Assembly: GCA_022616555.1 (NCBI GenBank)
Contig: JAKEEG010000075.1
Location: forward strand, 61,327 to 125,326
Source of the DNA: Ignavibacteriota bacterium
GTDB taxonomy: Bacteria > Bacteroidota > Ignavibacteria > UBA10030
Direction: 5' to 3'
DNA length: 64,000 bases
The notes beneath the pieces are model-generated. The model worked only from the letters and a program-made list of their open reading frames with translations. It did no database searches and was not told the DNA's origin. A program made the translations under genes and the position numbers. Shown one piece after another: positions 1 through 8,647 of the stretch. Every line of letters begins with the position of its first letter. Position 1 is the first letter of the stretch.

Positions 1-2
1 TG

Positions 3-1295
3 GAGACATTCAAAGATATCGGCAGTGAATTCTATCCTGGACTGCCTGGGTTCCTCGAATTCACCGTTCACGATAATCATCTTACGGGACCATTCCCGGA
101 TTGGCTTGGAACTGAATCGCACTTTAACGCGCTGAGCACGTTGAAGCTGGGCGGAAATGACTTCACCGTGACGACAGTGCCCGAATGGATTGCCTCCAAA
201 CAATTCCTCGGGCGGTTGTGGTTGCACGACCTTGGATTTACAGGCGAGCTACCGTCTGAAATCGGCCTTCTCGCGTTTTTGTTTGAACTGAATCTTGCCG
301 GGAATAATTTCGAGAGCATGTCGAATCTGAATAACGTATCCTTGAAGCAGCTCGGTGCGTTTACGGCAATCGAGGCTAACAAGCTCACATTTGAGGATAT
401 CGTCCCGGTGCTGGAGTTCGAATTACAGAGCTTGACGTATATCCCCCAACAACCGTTGGGTGAACCCGTAAATCTCGATGTTGAACCGGGTGGACAAGTA
501 GTCATGACTGTCCAAGCAGGCGGGGAGGGGAATACGTATCAATGGTTCAAGGACGGCCAGGAGATTAACGGAGCGACTGACACGGTCTATACGATTGCTT
601 CTATATCCGCGGCAGATTCGGGCGTTTATATCGCAGAAGTGAAGAATGCCGCAGTTCCGTTATTAACGTTGGTAAGGAATCCGTATCACATTTCCCTGTA
701 CACGGAAGGCTTCCCGCACACCGTCACCCTGTTGCTACCGGCCCCTGGCGCAACGGACTTAACAAATCCGGTTACGTTAAGCTGGAATACGGATTCGCTT
801 TCCGACAGCTACCATGTGAACGTCGATACGTCGCAGGCATTTAGCTCCCCGCTCCTTATCGATAGCGTATCAGTAGCCGATACGACGCTGGATTTGGCAA
901 CATTATCGAGTATCGGTCCCTATTACTGGAGGGTGAGGGGCGTCAACGGGCTGGGACAGGGTAACTGGTCGGAAACCAGGTCATTCAGCATGTCGTCAAT
1001 CGTAAGTGTAGAGGGGGTGCCGGATGTTCCGACTGAATATGCGCTCTTGCAAAATTATCCGAATCCCTTTAACCCGCGCACAAATTTTGAAGTACGTGTT
1101 GCGCAAGGCGGCATTGTCCGGTTGGTGGTCTATGATTTGCTCGGAAGAGAAATCGCAACGCTCCTTAACCAGGAGCTTCAGCCGGGCGCGTATCGCGTAT
1201 CATGGGATGCAACCGGCTTGACGAGTGGAATCTATCTCTACCGAATGACGGCAGGTTCGTTTGTAGCAACAAGAAAATTATTTTTGGTGAAGTAA
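3..1295 (+). CDS. Partial copy of the T9SS metalloprotease 3' end (left arm of palindrome)
   Basis: This open frame enters from the window edge and encodes the last ~430 residues of the protein read on the minus strand at 1380-5084: the last LRR units, an Ig-like domain, an FN3-like domain and the type IX sorting domain. It has no start of its own; the first ATG in frame falls inside the LRR region. It is identical to the minus-strand copy and exists only because of the inverted repeat. It is probably not a second gene. Confidence 0.8.
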   Translation, partial: ETFKDIGSEFYPGLPGFLEFTVHDNHLTGPFPDWLGTESHFNALSTLKLGGNDFTVTTVPEWIASKQFLGRLWLHDLGFTGELPSEIGLLAFLFELNLAGNNFESMSNLNNVSLKQLGAFTAIEANKLTFEDIVPVLEFELQSLTYIPQQPLGEPVNLDVEPGGQVVMTVQAGGEGNTYQWFKDGQEINGATDTVYTIASISAADSGVYIAEVKNAAVPLLTLVRNPYHISLYTEGFPHTVTLLLPAPGATDLTNPVTLSWNTDSLSDSYHVNVDTSQAFSSPLLIDSVSVADTTLDLATLSSIGPYYWRVRGVNGLGQGNWSETRSFSMSSIVSVEGVPDVPTEYALLQNYPNPFNPRTNFEVRVAQGGIVRLVVYDLLGREIATLLNQELQPGAYRVSWDATGLTSGIYLYRMTAGSFVATRKLFLVK

Positions 1296-1318
1296 CGACC
1301 CTCCAAACGGATAGCGTG

Positions 1319-1356
1319 AAAACACAAAGCCCCCGAATTCGGGGGCTTTGTGTTTT
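1319..1356. terminator. Bidirectional terminator at the palindrome axis
   Basis: A 19-bp arm, AAAACACAAAGCCCCCGAA, is followed at once by its complement, ending in TTTT on both strands. It lies about 24 bp after the stop of the minus-strand protease and is a credible intrinsic terminator for it. It is also the fold axis of the large palindrome, as expected if a hairpin primed a fold-back. Confidence 0.75.
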
Positions 1357-1379
1357 CACGCTATCCGTTTGGAGGGTCG

Positions 1380-4300
1380 TTACTTCACCAAAAATAATTT
1401 TCTTGTTGCTACAAACGAACCTGCCGTCATTCGGTAGAGATAGATTCCACTCGTCAAGCCGGTTGCATCCCATGATACGCGATACGCGCCCGGCTGAAGC
1501 TCCTGGTTAAGGAGCGTTGCGATTTCTCTTCCGAGCAAATCATAGACCACCAACCGGACAATGCCGCCTTGCGCAACACGTACTTCAAAATTTGTGCGCG
1601 GGTTAAAGGGATTCGGATAATTTTGCAAGAGCGCATATTCAGTCGGAACATCCGGCACCCCCTCTACACTTACGATTGACGACATGCTGAATGACCTGGT
1701 TTCCGACCAGTTACCCTGTCCCAGCCCGTTGACGCCCCTCACCCTCCAGTAATAGGGACCGATACTCGATAATGTTGCCAAATCCAGCGTCGTATCGGCT
1801 ACTGATACGCTATCGATAAGGAGCGGGGAGCTAAATGCCTGCGACGTATCGACGTTCACATGGTAGCTGTCGGAAAGCGAATCCGTATTCCAGCTTAACG
1901 TAACCGGATTTGTTAAGTCCGTTGCGCCAGGGGCCGGTAGCAACAGGGTGACGGTGTGCGGGAAGCCTTCCGTGTACAGGGAAATGTGATACGGATTCCT
2001 TACCAACGTTAATAACGGAACTGCGGCATTCTTCACTTCTGCGATATAAACGCCCGAATCTGCCGCGGATATAGAAGCAATCGTATAGACCGTGTCAGTC
2101 GCTCCGTTAATCTCCTGGCCGTCCTTGAACCATTGATACGTATTCCCCTCCCCGCCTGCTTGGACAGTCATGACTACTTGTCCACCCGGTTCAACATCGA
2201 GATTTACGGGTTCACCCAACGGTTGTTGGGGGATATACGTCAAGCTCTGTAATTCGAACTCCAGCACCGGGACGATATCCTCAAATGTGAGCTTGTTAGC
2301 CTCGATTGCCGTAAACGCACCGAGCTGCTTCAAGGATACGTTATTCAGATTCGACATGCTCTCGAAATTATTCCCGGCAAGATTCAGTTCAAACAAAAAC
2401 GCGAGAAGGCCGATTTCAGACGGTAGCTCGCCTGTAAATCCAAGGTCGTGCAACCACAACCGCCCGAGGAATTGTTTGGAGGCAATCCATTCGGGCACTG
2501 TCGTCACGGTGAAGTCATTTCCGCCCAGCTTCAACGTGCTCAGCGCGTTAAAGTGCGATTCAGTTCCAAGCCAATCCGGGAATGGTCCCGTAAGATGATT
2601 ATCGTGAACGGTGAATTCGAGGAACCCAGGCAGTCCAGGATAGAATTCACTGCCGATATCTTTGAATGTCTCCAACAACGTACCCGTTAAATTATTTTCG
2701 CTGAGATCTAACTCCACCACCTGTGTAAGATTCGCGAATGACGCCGGGATCTCTCCGGTAAGCTGATTTTTCCCCAACATGAGTTTCCAAACATTCATGT
2801 TCCCGATTTCTTCCGGTATAGCGCCACTCAGCATATTACTGCTTAACACCAGTCCAACAAGTTTATCCAATTGTCCAAGCGAAGCGGGAATGCTTCCGGT
2901 GAGTTGATTTTCCAACAGCGATAAATTTTGCAACGCGGCGAGGTTCCCCAGTTCTGTAGGAATTGAGCCTGTAAGTTGGTTCGTGCTAAGGTCGATATTG
3001 GTCAGTTGCGTGAGGTTGCCCAACTCCACCGGAATAGAACCCGTCAGACCTGCTTTGTAAGCCAAGAGAACTCTCAGCTTCGTCAACGAGCCGAGTGAAG
3101 CGGGAAGACTTCCACCCAACCCGCCCATATCAGTTAAAACTAAAAACCGCAGATTTGTCAACGAACCAAGTTCGGTAGGAATGCCCCCGGTCAATGGATT
3201 GCGCGACAAATCGAGCAGTTCAAGACTGTCTAAGTCGCCAAGTGAAGTTGGAATAGTTCCGCTGAATTGGTTCTCCGATAAATCCAGCCAGCGCAATTCC
3301 GTAAGATTGCCGATTCCCGACGGAACCGACCCGTTAAACTGGTTATTACTAAGGTTGAGATACTCAAGTTTGTTCAACGCGTCGATACCTGATGGCAATT
3401 GACCGGTCAAGTGGTTCATGTTGGATTGGTCGGTTTCCGGATTCGGCGGGTCGACTTCCGTGATACGATAATGATTTCGTCCTGAGAGATTCAGGTGGCG
3501 TAACTCTGTTAAATTCTCCAATCCGCTTGGTAACGCGCCGTCCAAACTGTTCGCCGCTAAGTCGATGGCAACGACTCGCCCAGCGCGCACTGCAACGCCG
3601 TAGCGGCCGGCAACTGCACCGGTCCAATTCGTATTATGCGTCCAAGTAGCTCCGTCGGTACCTGTATAGAGCGACTGGAGAAATGTAGAATCCGCTGCTG
3701 CGACAGGCGATTGCACGGTCGAAGGCGCGCACCACGCAACTTCGGCGTTGCGCCTGAGCAGCGCGCTGACGATTGGGCCGAACTCCGCAACGCGTTGCGA
3801 GCAATAGCTCATGATCGACCCCTCTGTACCGTTCACCGGGCCATCATAGCACGAACCTTCTACATCAGAGCAAATCTCGAACGGTCCGCCGGGCCATAAA
3901 CAACTGTGCGTATGATGTGCGCCGAAGTTATGTCCAACTTCGTGCGCGAAAGTAATCAGGTGGTCAACCGACGCGCTGTCTTTTACGTCGGTTACGCCAT
4001 ATCCTTCAAGCTTGTTACAGAGCGTATTAAGATGCGCAATACCTGCAACACCGCCGACGCTCGACCACTGTGCAGAGCTGACAAATAAATGCGCAATCGT
4101 TCTCTCAACACTATCTTCGTTTGCATTCCAGTATGACGTGAACTGGCTCAGAGCAAGAAATATATCTTGTGGATACGGATCAGAAGTCTCCCACACTCTC
4201 ACAAACGGCACCATAATTTTCACTCCAGCGTCGCGCAGATAAATTGCTGAGGAGTACGCTGCAGTCTCCAGCATGGTGGCCATGGCTGAGTCTTCGTTTT

Positions 4301-5084
4301 CGCCTTTCGTAAGGAACAAGTCGTTGTCCCCCTCGAGCGCAACATGGACTTCTATCGTATCTGTAGAGACAGCACCAAGATACATATCCGGACTCAACAG
4401 CGTTGCGGAAGAAGCCGGAGATGCCTCCGCACGTTTCATTTGAACTGCGGCTTCTGCTTTGCCTAATTGTCGCGCCCTGATCTCTCGCACTCTCGCATCA
4501 ATCGCCGGGTCTCCCGGACTTTGTACACCACAATTCAATCTTCCCTGAAAGAGCACCGGGTCGGCTTCAAAAAACCTATGCGTACGCGCTCCGTTGGCGA
4601 CAGATTCGGACTCCAACATATATCTCCTTCCGCCAATATCAAAGAATGCGCTGACACCGGAACGTGAGAAATTCACCACGACAATCGCCCTGTCGTTGCC
4701 CGGAATTTTCCCCGCGTACGAAACCCATTGGCTCTGGAACGGGACTTCACGCTCGCCTTGCGCGCCACGCACCACTGTTTTAGCGTTAGGGGTAAAGATT
4801 TGGAACGGTTCTAACGCAATTGTTGAGGGGAGAGAAACTTCAGCTGGAAATTCCAGCATGACGCGCCGGGGTTGCTCCCGTAGCACAGCCGCAATTGCTT
4901 CATCGTTGAGAGCGAGGAATTGAGTCCCGGTTTGAAGTTTTGTTTGTACTTCTCCCGGAGCTAGCTGAGAACTCGACGAGGGAAGCGAAGAAAACCGTAC
5001 ATGTAATTCTTGGGCAACAACTGCGGTTGAAGACAAGAGCAAAAGGACAGCAACAACACGCGAACGTAATACGGCTTTCATCAT
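1380..5084 (-). CDS. Secreted reprolysin-like zinc metalloprotease with LRR, Ig-like and FN3-like domains and T9SS sorting domain
   Basis: A 1234-residue exported protein. The start at 5084 (ATGATG) is preceded by GGAG at a 7-nt spacing and gives a clean signal peptide ending near TAVVAQ; a longer frame from 5141 has no such support. The metzincin motif HEVGHNFGAHH (zinc ligands about H381, H385, H391; base E382) is followed by cysteines and SIMSYC, the expected Met-turn. Next come about 15 plant-type leucine-rich repeats (LTGSIPxELGNLTxL), an Ig-like domain with YQWFKDG, an FN3-like region, and a C-terminal domain with NYPNPFNP and GIYLYRM. By family knowledge the last directs type IX secretion and surface attachment. 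The substrate is unknown. The function as a surface or secreted endopeptidase is secure at family level; the LRRs probably bind a partner. Confidence 0.92.
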   Translation of the reverse strand: MMKAVLRSRVVAVLLLLSSTAVVAQELHVRFSSLPSSSSQLAPGEVQTKLQTGTQFLALNDEAIAAVLREQPRRVMLEFPAEVSLPSTIALEPFQIFTPNAKTVVRGAQGEREVPFQSQWVSYAGKIPGNDRAIVVVNFSRSGVSAFFDIGGRRYMLESESVANGARTHRFFEADPVLFQGRLNCGVQSPGDPAIDARVREIRARQLGKAEAAVQMKRAEASPASSATLLSPDMYLGAVSTDTIEVHVALEGDNDLFLTKGENEDSAMATMLETAAYSSAIYLRDAGVKIMVPFVRVWETSDPYPQDIFLALSQFTSYWNANEDSVERTIAHLFVSSAQWSSVGGVAGIAHLNTLCNKLEGYGVTDVKDSASVDHLITFAHEVGHNFGAHHTHSCLWPGGPFEICSDVEGSCYDGPVNGTEGSIMSYCSQRVAEFGPIVSALLRRNAEVAWCAPSTVQSPVAAADSTFLQSLYTGTDGATWTHNTNWTGAVAGRYGVAVRAGRVVAIDLAANSLDGALPSGLENLTELRHLNLSGRNHYRITEVDPPNPETDQSNMNHLTGQLPSGIDALNKLEYLNLSNNQFNGSVPSGIGNLTELRWLDLSENQFSGTIPTSLGDLDSLELLDLSRNPLTGGIPTELGSLTNLRFLVLTDMGGLGGSLPASLGSLTKLRVLLAYKAGLTGSIPVELGNLTQLTNIDLSTNQLTGSIPTELGNLAALQNLSLLENQLTGSIPASLGQLDKLVGLVLSSNMLSGAIPEEIGNMNVWKLMLGKNQLTGEIPASFANLTQVVELDLSENNLTGTLLETFKDIGSEFYPGLPGFLEFTVHDNHLTGPFPDWLGTESHFNALSTLKLGGNDFTVTTVPEWIASKQFLGRLWLHDLGFTGELPSEIGLLAFLFELNLAGNNFESMSNLNNVSLKQLGAFTAIEANKLTFEDIVPVLEFELQSLTYIPQQPLGEPVNLDVEPGGQVVMTVQAGGEGNTYQWFKDGQEINGATDTVYTIASISAADSGVYIAEVKNAAVPLLTLVRNPYHISLYTEGFPHTVTLLLPAPGATDLTNPVTLSWNTDSLSDSYHVNVDTSQAFSSPLLIDSVSVADTTLDLATLSSIGPYYWRVRGVNGLGQGNWSETRSFSMSSIVSVEGVPDVPTEYALLQNYPNPFNPRTNFEVRVAQGGIVRLVVYDLLGREIATLLNQELQPGAYRVSWDATGLTSGIYLYRMTAGSFVATRKLFLVK

Positions 5085-5237
5085 GGGCTTGCTCCACGTT
5101 TTGTGAAGCAAAAGTATACCCCTTTTGGTGCTGAATTGCAAGAATGAAGTGGTTCCATATTAACTCTATTTGTCTTGCCTTTTTCTCGTCTTCTTGGTAG
5201 GATATATTCGTTGTTTCATTCTGGAAGGAGAAAACTC

Positions 5238-5831
5238 TTGACGGGCGCTCAAGCAATTCACGAATTGGAACGTATCGTGCAGGAAGCCTGTGCGAAAGAA
5301 TCCAATATCTTCGGCTATGGTATCTGGACTCACCATATTACGCGAGTGGTGGAGAACGGAAAAAAACTTGCCCCGCTCTTCGGGGCGAATCAGGAAATTG
5401 TGGTGATTGCCGCGTTGCTGCATGACTATGCCGGCGTGAAAGACAAATCTCTGTACGATGAACACCACATCCACGGGCCGAAGGAAGCCGAGCGCATCTT
5501 GCAACAGCTAGGATACGCGCAGGATATCATAGACGCCGTCAAACACTGTATCGAATCTCATCGCGCAAGCGTCGCGAGAGAACGGCGAAGCGCTGAAGCG
5601 GAATGTCTCGCAAACGCGGACGCACTCAGTCATATCGAAAACGTTCCTTCCCTCTTACATCTTGCGTTCGTCCAGCACCGGATGAACATTGACGACGGAG
5701 CATTGTGGGTACGAAAGAAATTGGAGCGAAGCTGGAACAAACTCGACCTGAGGCTGAAAGAAATGATTCGTGTCCAGTACGAGTCGTCTCTCACCGTACT
5801 GACAACTACTAAAAATCCGAGCAAACCGTAA
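5238..5831 (+). CDS. HD-domain phosphohydrolase
   Basis: A 197-residue soluble protein. GGAAGGAG at 5223-5230 sits 7 nt before TTG at 5238, so this start is preferred over an upstream one at 5175 whose added residues look unlike protein. HD-family metal-binding elements are visible: an early histidine pair (THHITRV), the HD doublet in AALLHDYAG, and a later conserved histidine and aspartate (NADALSHIE). HD proteins hydrolyse phosphate esters, often of nucleotides; the substrate here cannot be told. It is transcribed away from the protease and stands alone. Confidence 0.85.
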   Translation: MTGAQAIHELERIVQEACAKESNIFGYGIWTHHITRVVENGKKLAPLFGANQEIVVIAALLHDYAGVKDKSLYDEHHIHGPKEAERILQQLGYAQDIIDAVKHCIESHRASVARERRSAEAECLANADALSHIENVPSLLHLAFVQHRMNIDDGALWVRKKLERSWNKLDLRLKEMIRVQYESSLTVLTTTKNPSKP

Positions 5832-6054
5832 GAACTTGCGAAATGCCATTCTCAAAGTAAGACTTTACTATTACATTTCTTCAAAGAGACAATCCCAATA
5901 CAGCGTTTAAAAATGTATCATTAAATGGTTTATTTTTGCTAGCTATTTTCGCATAATTGAGCACGATTTCGGGACTCTGACCTAGAATTGCGGTCTGGTT
6001 TTTGCGGGGGGTGCCTGGCAGAGACTTCCATATATAACCGAAAGGTGTGATACA

Positions 6055-8010
6055 ATGATCCGATGTCGTGTATTTTGTTGGGGCCTAATCGCGGCGCTCC
6101 TTCTCCCTAACGTTCTCTTCGCTCAGGATGCAGTCGATGCCTCTCTCGATTCGCTGTTACAGATCCCCATTACCACGGCAGCAAAATACTGGCAGACGAT
6201 TGAGGAGGCGCCGGCTTCGGTGAGTATTATTACTTCTAGCCAGATTGAACGGTTTGGATATCGTACTCTGGAAGATGTGCTCAGGAGCGTGCGTGGGTTC
6301 TATATCTCAAACGACCACAATTATACGTACGTCGGCGTACGCGGGTTTAGCAGGCCGACTGACTATAACAACCGCGTACTGTTGCTTCTCAACGGCCACA
6401 CAACGAATGAAAACGTGTACGGCTCTTCCGCATTTGGAGCGGACTTCGGGTTATCGTTAGATATGGTCGACCGTATTGAAATCGTGCGAGGCCCCGGCTC
6501 CGCATTGTACGGAACAAGCGCGATGTTTGCAGTAGTCAACGTTATTACCAAAAAGGGCTTGGCACTCGATGGCTTCCGCTCTTCAGTATCTGCCGGCAGT
6601 TTTGGTCTCTACGAGGGGTCACTCATCTGGGGAAAAGAATACGATAGTGAGCTCGATGTATTCCTTGGAATGAGCATCTCGGACTATAAGGGTGATGACC
6701 TGTACTTTTCAGAGTATGACACTGATTCAACAAATAACGGTATTGCCGGGAATCTTGATTGGGAACGGTACTGGGGCTTGTTCACAAGAATGTCCTACGG
6801 GGATTTTACGCTCCAAGCAAAGACCACGCAGCGCAAAAAAGGCGTTCCCTCGGCAGGATGGGGAACTGCCTTCAACAACCCGGGCTTCTACACGCTGGAT
6901 AAACTTCAACTGGTGGAATTGCTATGGAATCACAGTTTCAGCAATACACAAGAGCTTACGATACGCGGGTACTATGACCGCTATGGATACGAGGGAACCT
7001 ACCCGTACGATACGCCGCTCACCGACGGAACCGTGGGAACGTGGGTCGGCACGGAGATGCGTTATCAGTTTGACCCGTCGTCTAACAATAGGATGATTGC
7101 CGGTTTTGAGTACCAGCGTCATTTGCGCGCGGATTACCAAATGTGGTACGCAGGCGAGTATATCTTCGATGGAAATTATCCCTATTCTAACTTTTCGTTG
7201 TATATCCAGGACGAATATCAACCGACGGAATACCTTTCTCTCACCGCAGGAATACGGTACGATTCCTATTCAACATTCGAAGGCACTACGAATCCGCGAG
7301 GTGCGGTGATTTACAATCCGGCGAAGGGCAGCACAATTAAACTTCTCTACGGAAGAGCTTTTCGTACACCGAACATCTTTGAAGTATATTATACAAATCC
7401 GCTCGACGGCTTCAAACAAAGCTCCGGACTCAAACCCGAAACTATACGGACTGCAGAGCTTGTGTGGGAACAACGGCTGAGCGACCAGTTCTTCAGTATT
7501 GTCTCACTCTATGATTATCGCATGAACAATCTGATCGACCAACAAGTTGATGAGATTGATTCGCTCATACAGTTCAAAAACGTCAACGCGGTGAGAGCTC
7601 GCGGCCTTGAGCTTGAGCTCAATTTCCGGCTTCCGAGCGAGCTACGCGGCTCCATCAGCTATGCAACACAAAAGGCTGAAACGGACCCCAACTGGGTCAC
7701 GTTGACAAATTCACCACAACACATGGTGAAAGCAGGGGTCACGTTCCCTTTAGTGCAGGATATTGAAACCTCGCTCGAGCTGTTCTACGAAAGCCCGCGC
7801 AAGACTGTTTACGATACTCAGACTGATTCTTATGTGTTGACGAACCTCAGCGTCCGTTCGCCTTTGCTTTTTGGAAAGCTCAAATGCTCGGCAACGGTGA
7901 GAAATTTGTTTGATAGTAAGTATCAACTTCCGGGGGGATTGGAGCACATTCAAAATGGAATTCCGCAACCTGGGAGAACGATTTTCTTCAAGGCGGAGCT
8001 GCAGCTTTAA
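6055..8010 (+). CDS. TonB-dependent outer-membrane receptor
   Basis: A 651-residue protein with a signal peptide ending near VLFAQ, a plug domain (about residues 45-170, with VRGFSRP and RIEIVRGPGSALYG) and a 22-strand-type beta-barrel ending in an aromatic-rich strand (IFFKAELQL). GAAAGGTG precedes the ATG. The N-terminal segment (LLQIPITTAAKY...EEAPASVSIIT) is the form seen in receptors coupled to YfiR-like proteins and sensor kinases, and such genes do follow directly. It would import or sense a ligand at the outer membrane with energy from TonB. The ligand is unknown; siderophore, vitamin B12 and sugar uptake are all possible. Confidence 0.9.
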   Translation: MIRCRVFCWGLIAALLLPNVLFAQDAVDASLDSLLQIPITTAAKYWQTIEEAPASVSIITSSQIERFGYRTLEDVLRSVRGFYISNDHNYTYVGVRGFSRPTDYNNRVLLLLNGHTTNENVYGSSAFGADFGLSLDMVDRIEIVRGPGSALYGTSAMFAVVNVITKKGLALDGFRSSVSAGSFGLYEGSLIWGKEYDSELDVFLGMSISDYKGDDLYFSEYDTDSTNNGIAGNLDWERYWGLFTRMSYGDFTLQAKTTQRKKGVPSAGWGTAFNNPGFYTLDKLQLVELLWNHSFSNTQELTIRGYYDRYGYEGTYPYDTPLTDGTVGTWVGTEMRYQFDPSSNNRMIAGFEYQRHLRADYQMWYAGEYIFDGNYPYSNFSLYIQDEYQPTEYLSLTAGIRYDSYSTFEGTTNPRGAVIYNPAKGSTIKLLYGRAFRTPNIFEVYYTNPLDGFKQSSGLKPETIRTAELVWEQRLSDQFFSIVSLYDYRMNNLIDQQVDEIDSLIQFKNVNAVRARGLELELNFRLPSELRGSISYATQKAETDPNWVTLTNSPQHMVKAGVTFPLVQDIETSLELFYESPRKTVYDTQTDSYVLTNLSVRSPLLFGKLKCSATVRNLFDSKYQLPGGLEHIQNGIPQPGRTIFFKAELQL

Positions 8011-8039
8011 CGCTGCTGGTTCATTCTATCCAGTTGCCA

Positions 8040-8633
8040 ATGAGAATGTTACGCTCCATACTAAAGGGATTAGCGCGCTCCTCTGTCTTGCTCAGTTGCA
8101 TGCTTTTCTCGGTGCACGCGCAGGAGATGCCAGTTCCGGTGAACATTCAAGTTTCCCTCTTTGGGAGGATACTCTCTTTTGACCGTTCATTTGAAAACCG
8201 AGCAGGCGAAGAAATCGTCGTAGGGATTCTCTACCAGCGAACATTCCGGCCCTCTTTTAATGCTCAAGAGAACGTGATCAACTTGTTTCTCGAGCCAAAC
8301 GCATTCAGCATCAAGGGGAAAAGCACGCGAGTCGTCGCCATCGACATTTCGGGCGGTCCAAATGAAGAAACGAAAGCAATGCTCGAAGGCGTTGATGTCC
8401 TTTATATCACTCCGCTCCGTGCTATCGATATTTCTTCAATTGTTGCCCAGACCCGTGCGAAGCGGATACGGAGTCTTACCGGCGTTCCTGAGTACGTCGA
8501 TGCAGGCGTAGCGGTTGGAGTCAGTATGAGAGGAGAACGCCCCGAGATCTTGATCAACCTCACAGCAGCAAAATTAGAGGGAGCGGATTTCTCTTCTCAA
8601 CTGTTGAAATTAGCAAAGGTTATTCAGCCGTAA
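8040..8633 (+). CDS. DUF4154 / YfiR-like periplasmic protein
   Basis: A 197-residue exported protein whose signal peptide ends near VHAQ. It matches the YfiR/DUF4154 pattern: a helix-strand start (QVSLFGRILSFDRSF), a central VGILYQ, the late IDISSIVAQTRAKRIRSLTG and the terminal LINLTAAKLEGADFSSQLLKLAKVI. YfiR of Pseudomonas is a periplasmic repressor of a membrane diguanylate cyclase. Here the neighbour is a histidine kinase with an N-terminal periplasmic region, so this protein may set the kinase's activity. ATG at 8040 or 8046 could be the start; a TTG at 8034 is less likely. It lies 29 bp after the receptor and 14 bp before the kinase. Confidence 0.8.
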   Translation: MRMLRSILKGLARSSVLLSCMLFSVHAQEMPVPVNIQVSLFGRILSFDRSFENRAGEEIVVGILYQRTFRPSFNAQENVINLFLEPNAFSIKGKSTRVVAIDISGGPNEETKAMLEGVDVLYITPLRAIDISSIVAQTRAKRIRSLTGVPEYVDAGVAVGVSMRGERPEILINLTAAKLEGADFSSQLLKLAKVIQP

Positions 8634-8647
8634 GTCTTTAAAAACTG

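Larger units (their letters stand above)
1..2674. repeat. Perfect 1.3-kb inverted repeat (fold-back palindrome)
   Basis: Bases 1-1337 are the reverse complement of 1338-2674. The axis lies between 1337 and 1338, inside a terminator hairpin. Both ends of the arms were compared by eye, and the reading frames mirror exactly (141-1295 against 1380-2534; 77-505 against 2170-2598). The left arm runs to the first base of the window, so its true length is unknown. Exact identity with no spacer fits an assembly or library fold-back at a contig end better than an old biological duplication. Confidence 0.95.

Noticed and set aside
1..1295. A second, independent T9SS surface protein gene at the left edge
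   Set aside because: It is base-for-base identical to the minus-strand gene and mirrors it exactly, so it is the other arm of the palindrome.
5084..5141. Longer N-terminus of the metalloprotease from 5141
   Set aside because: It places 19 polar/basic residues before the signal peptide and has no ribosome site, whereas 5084 has one.
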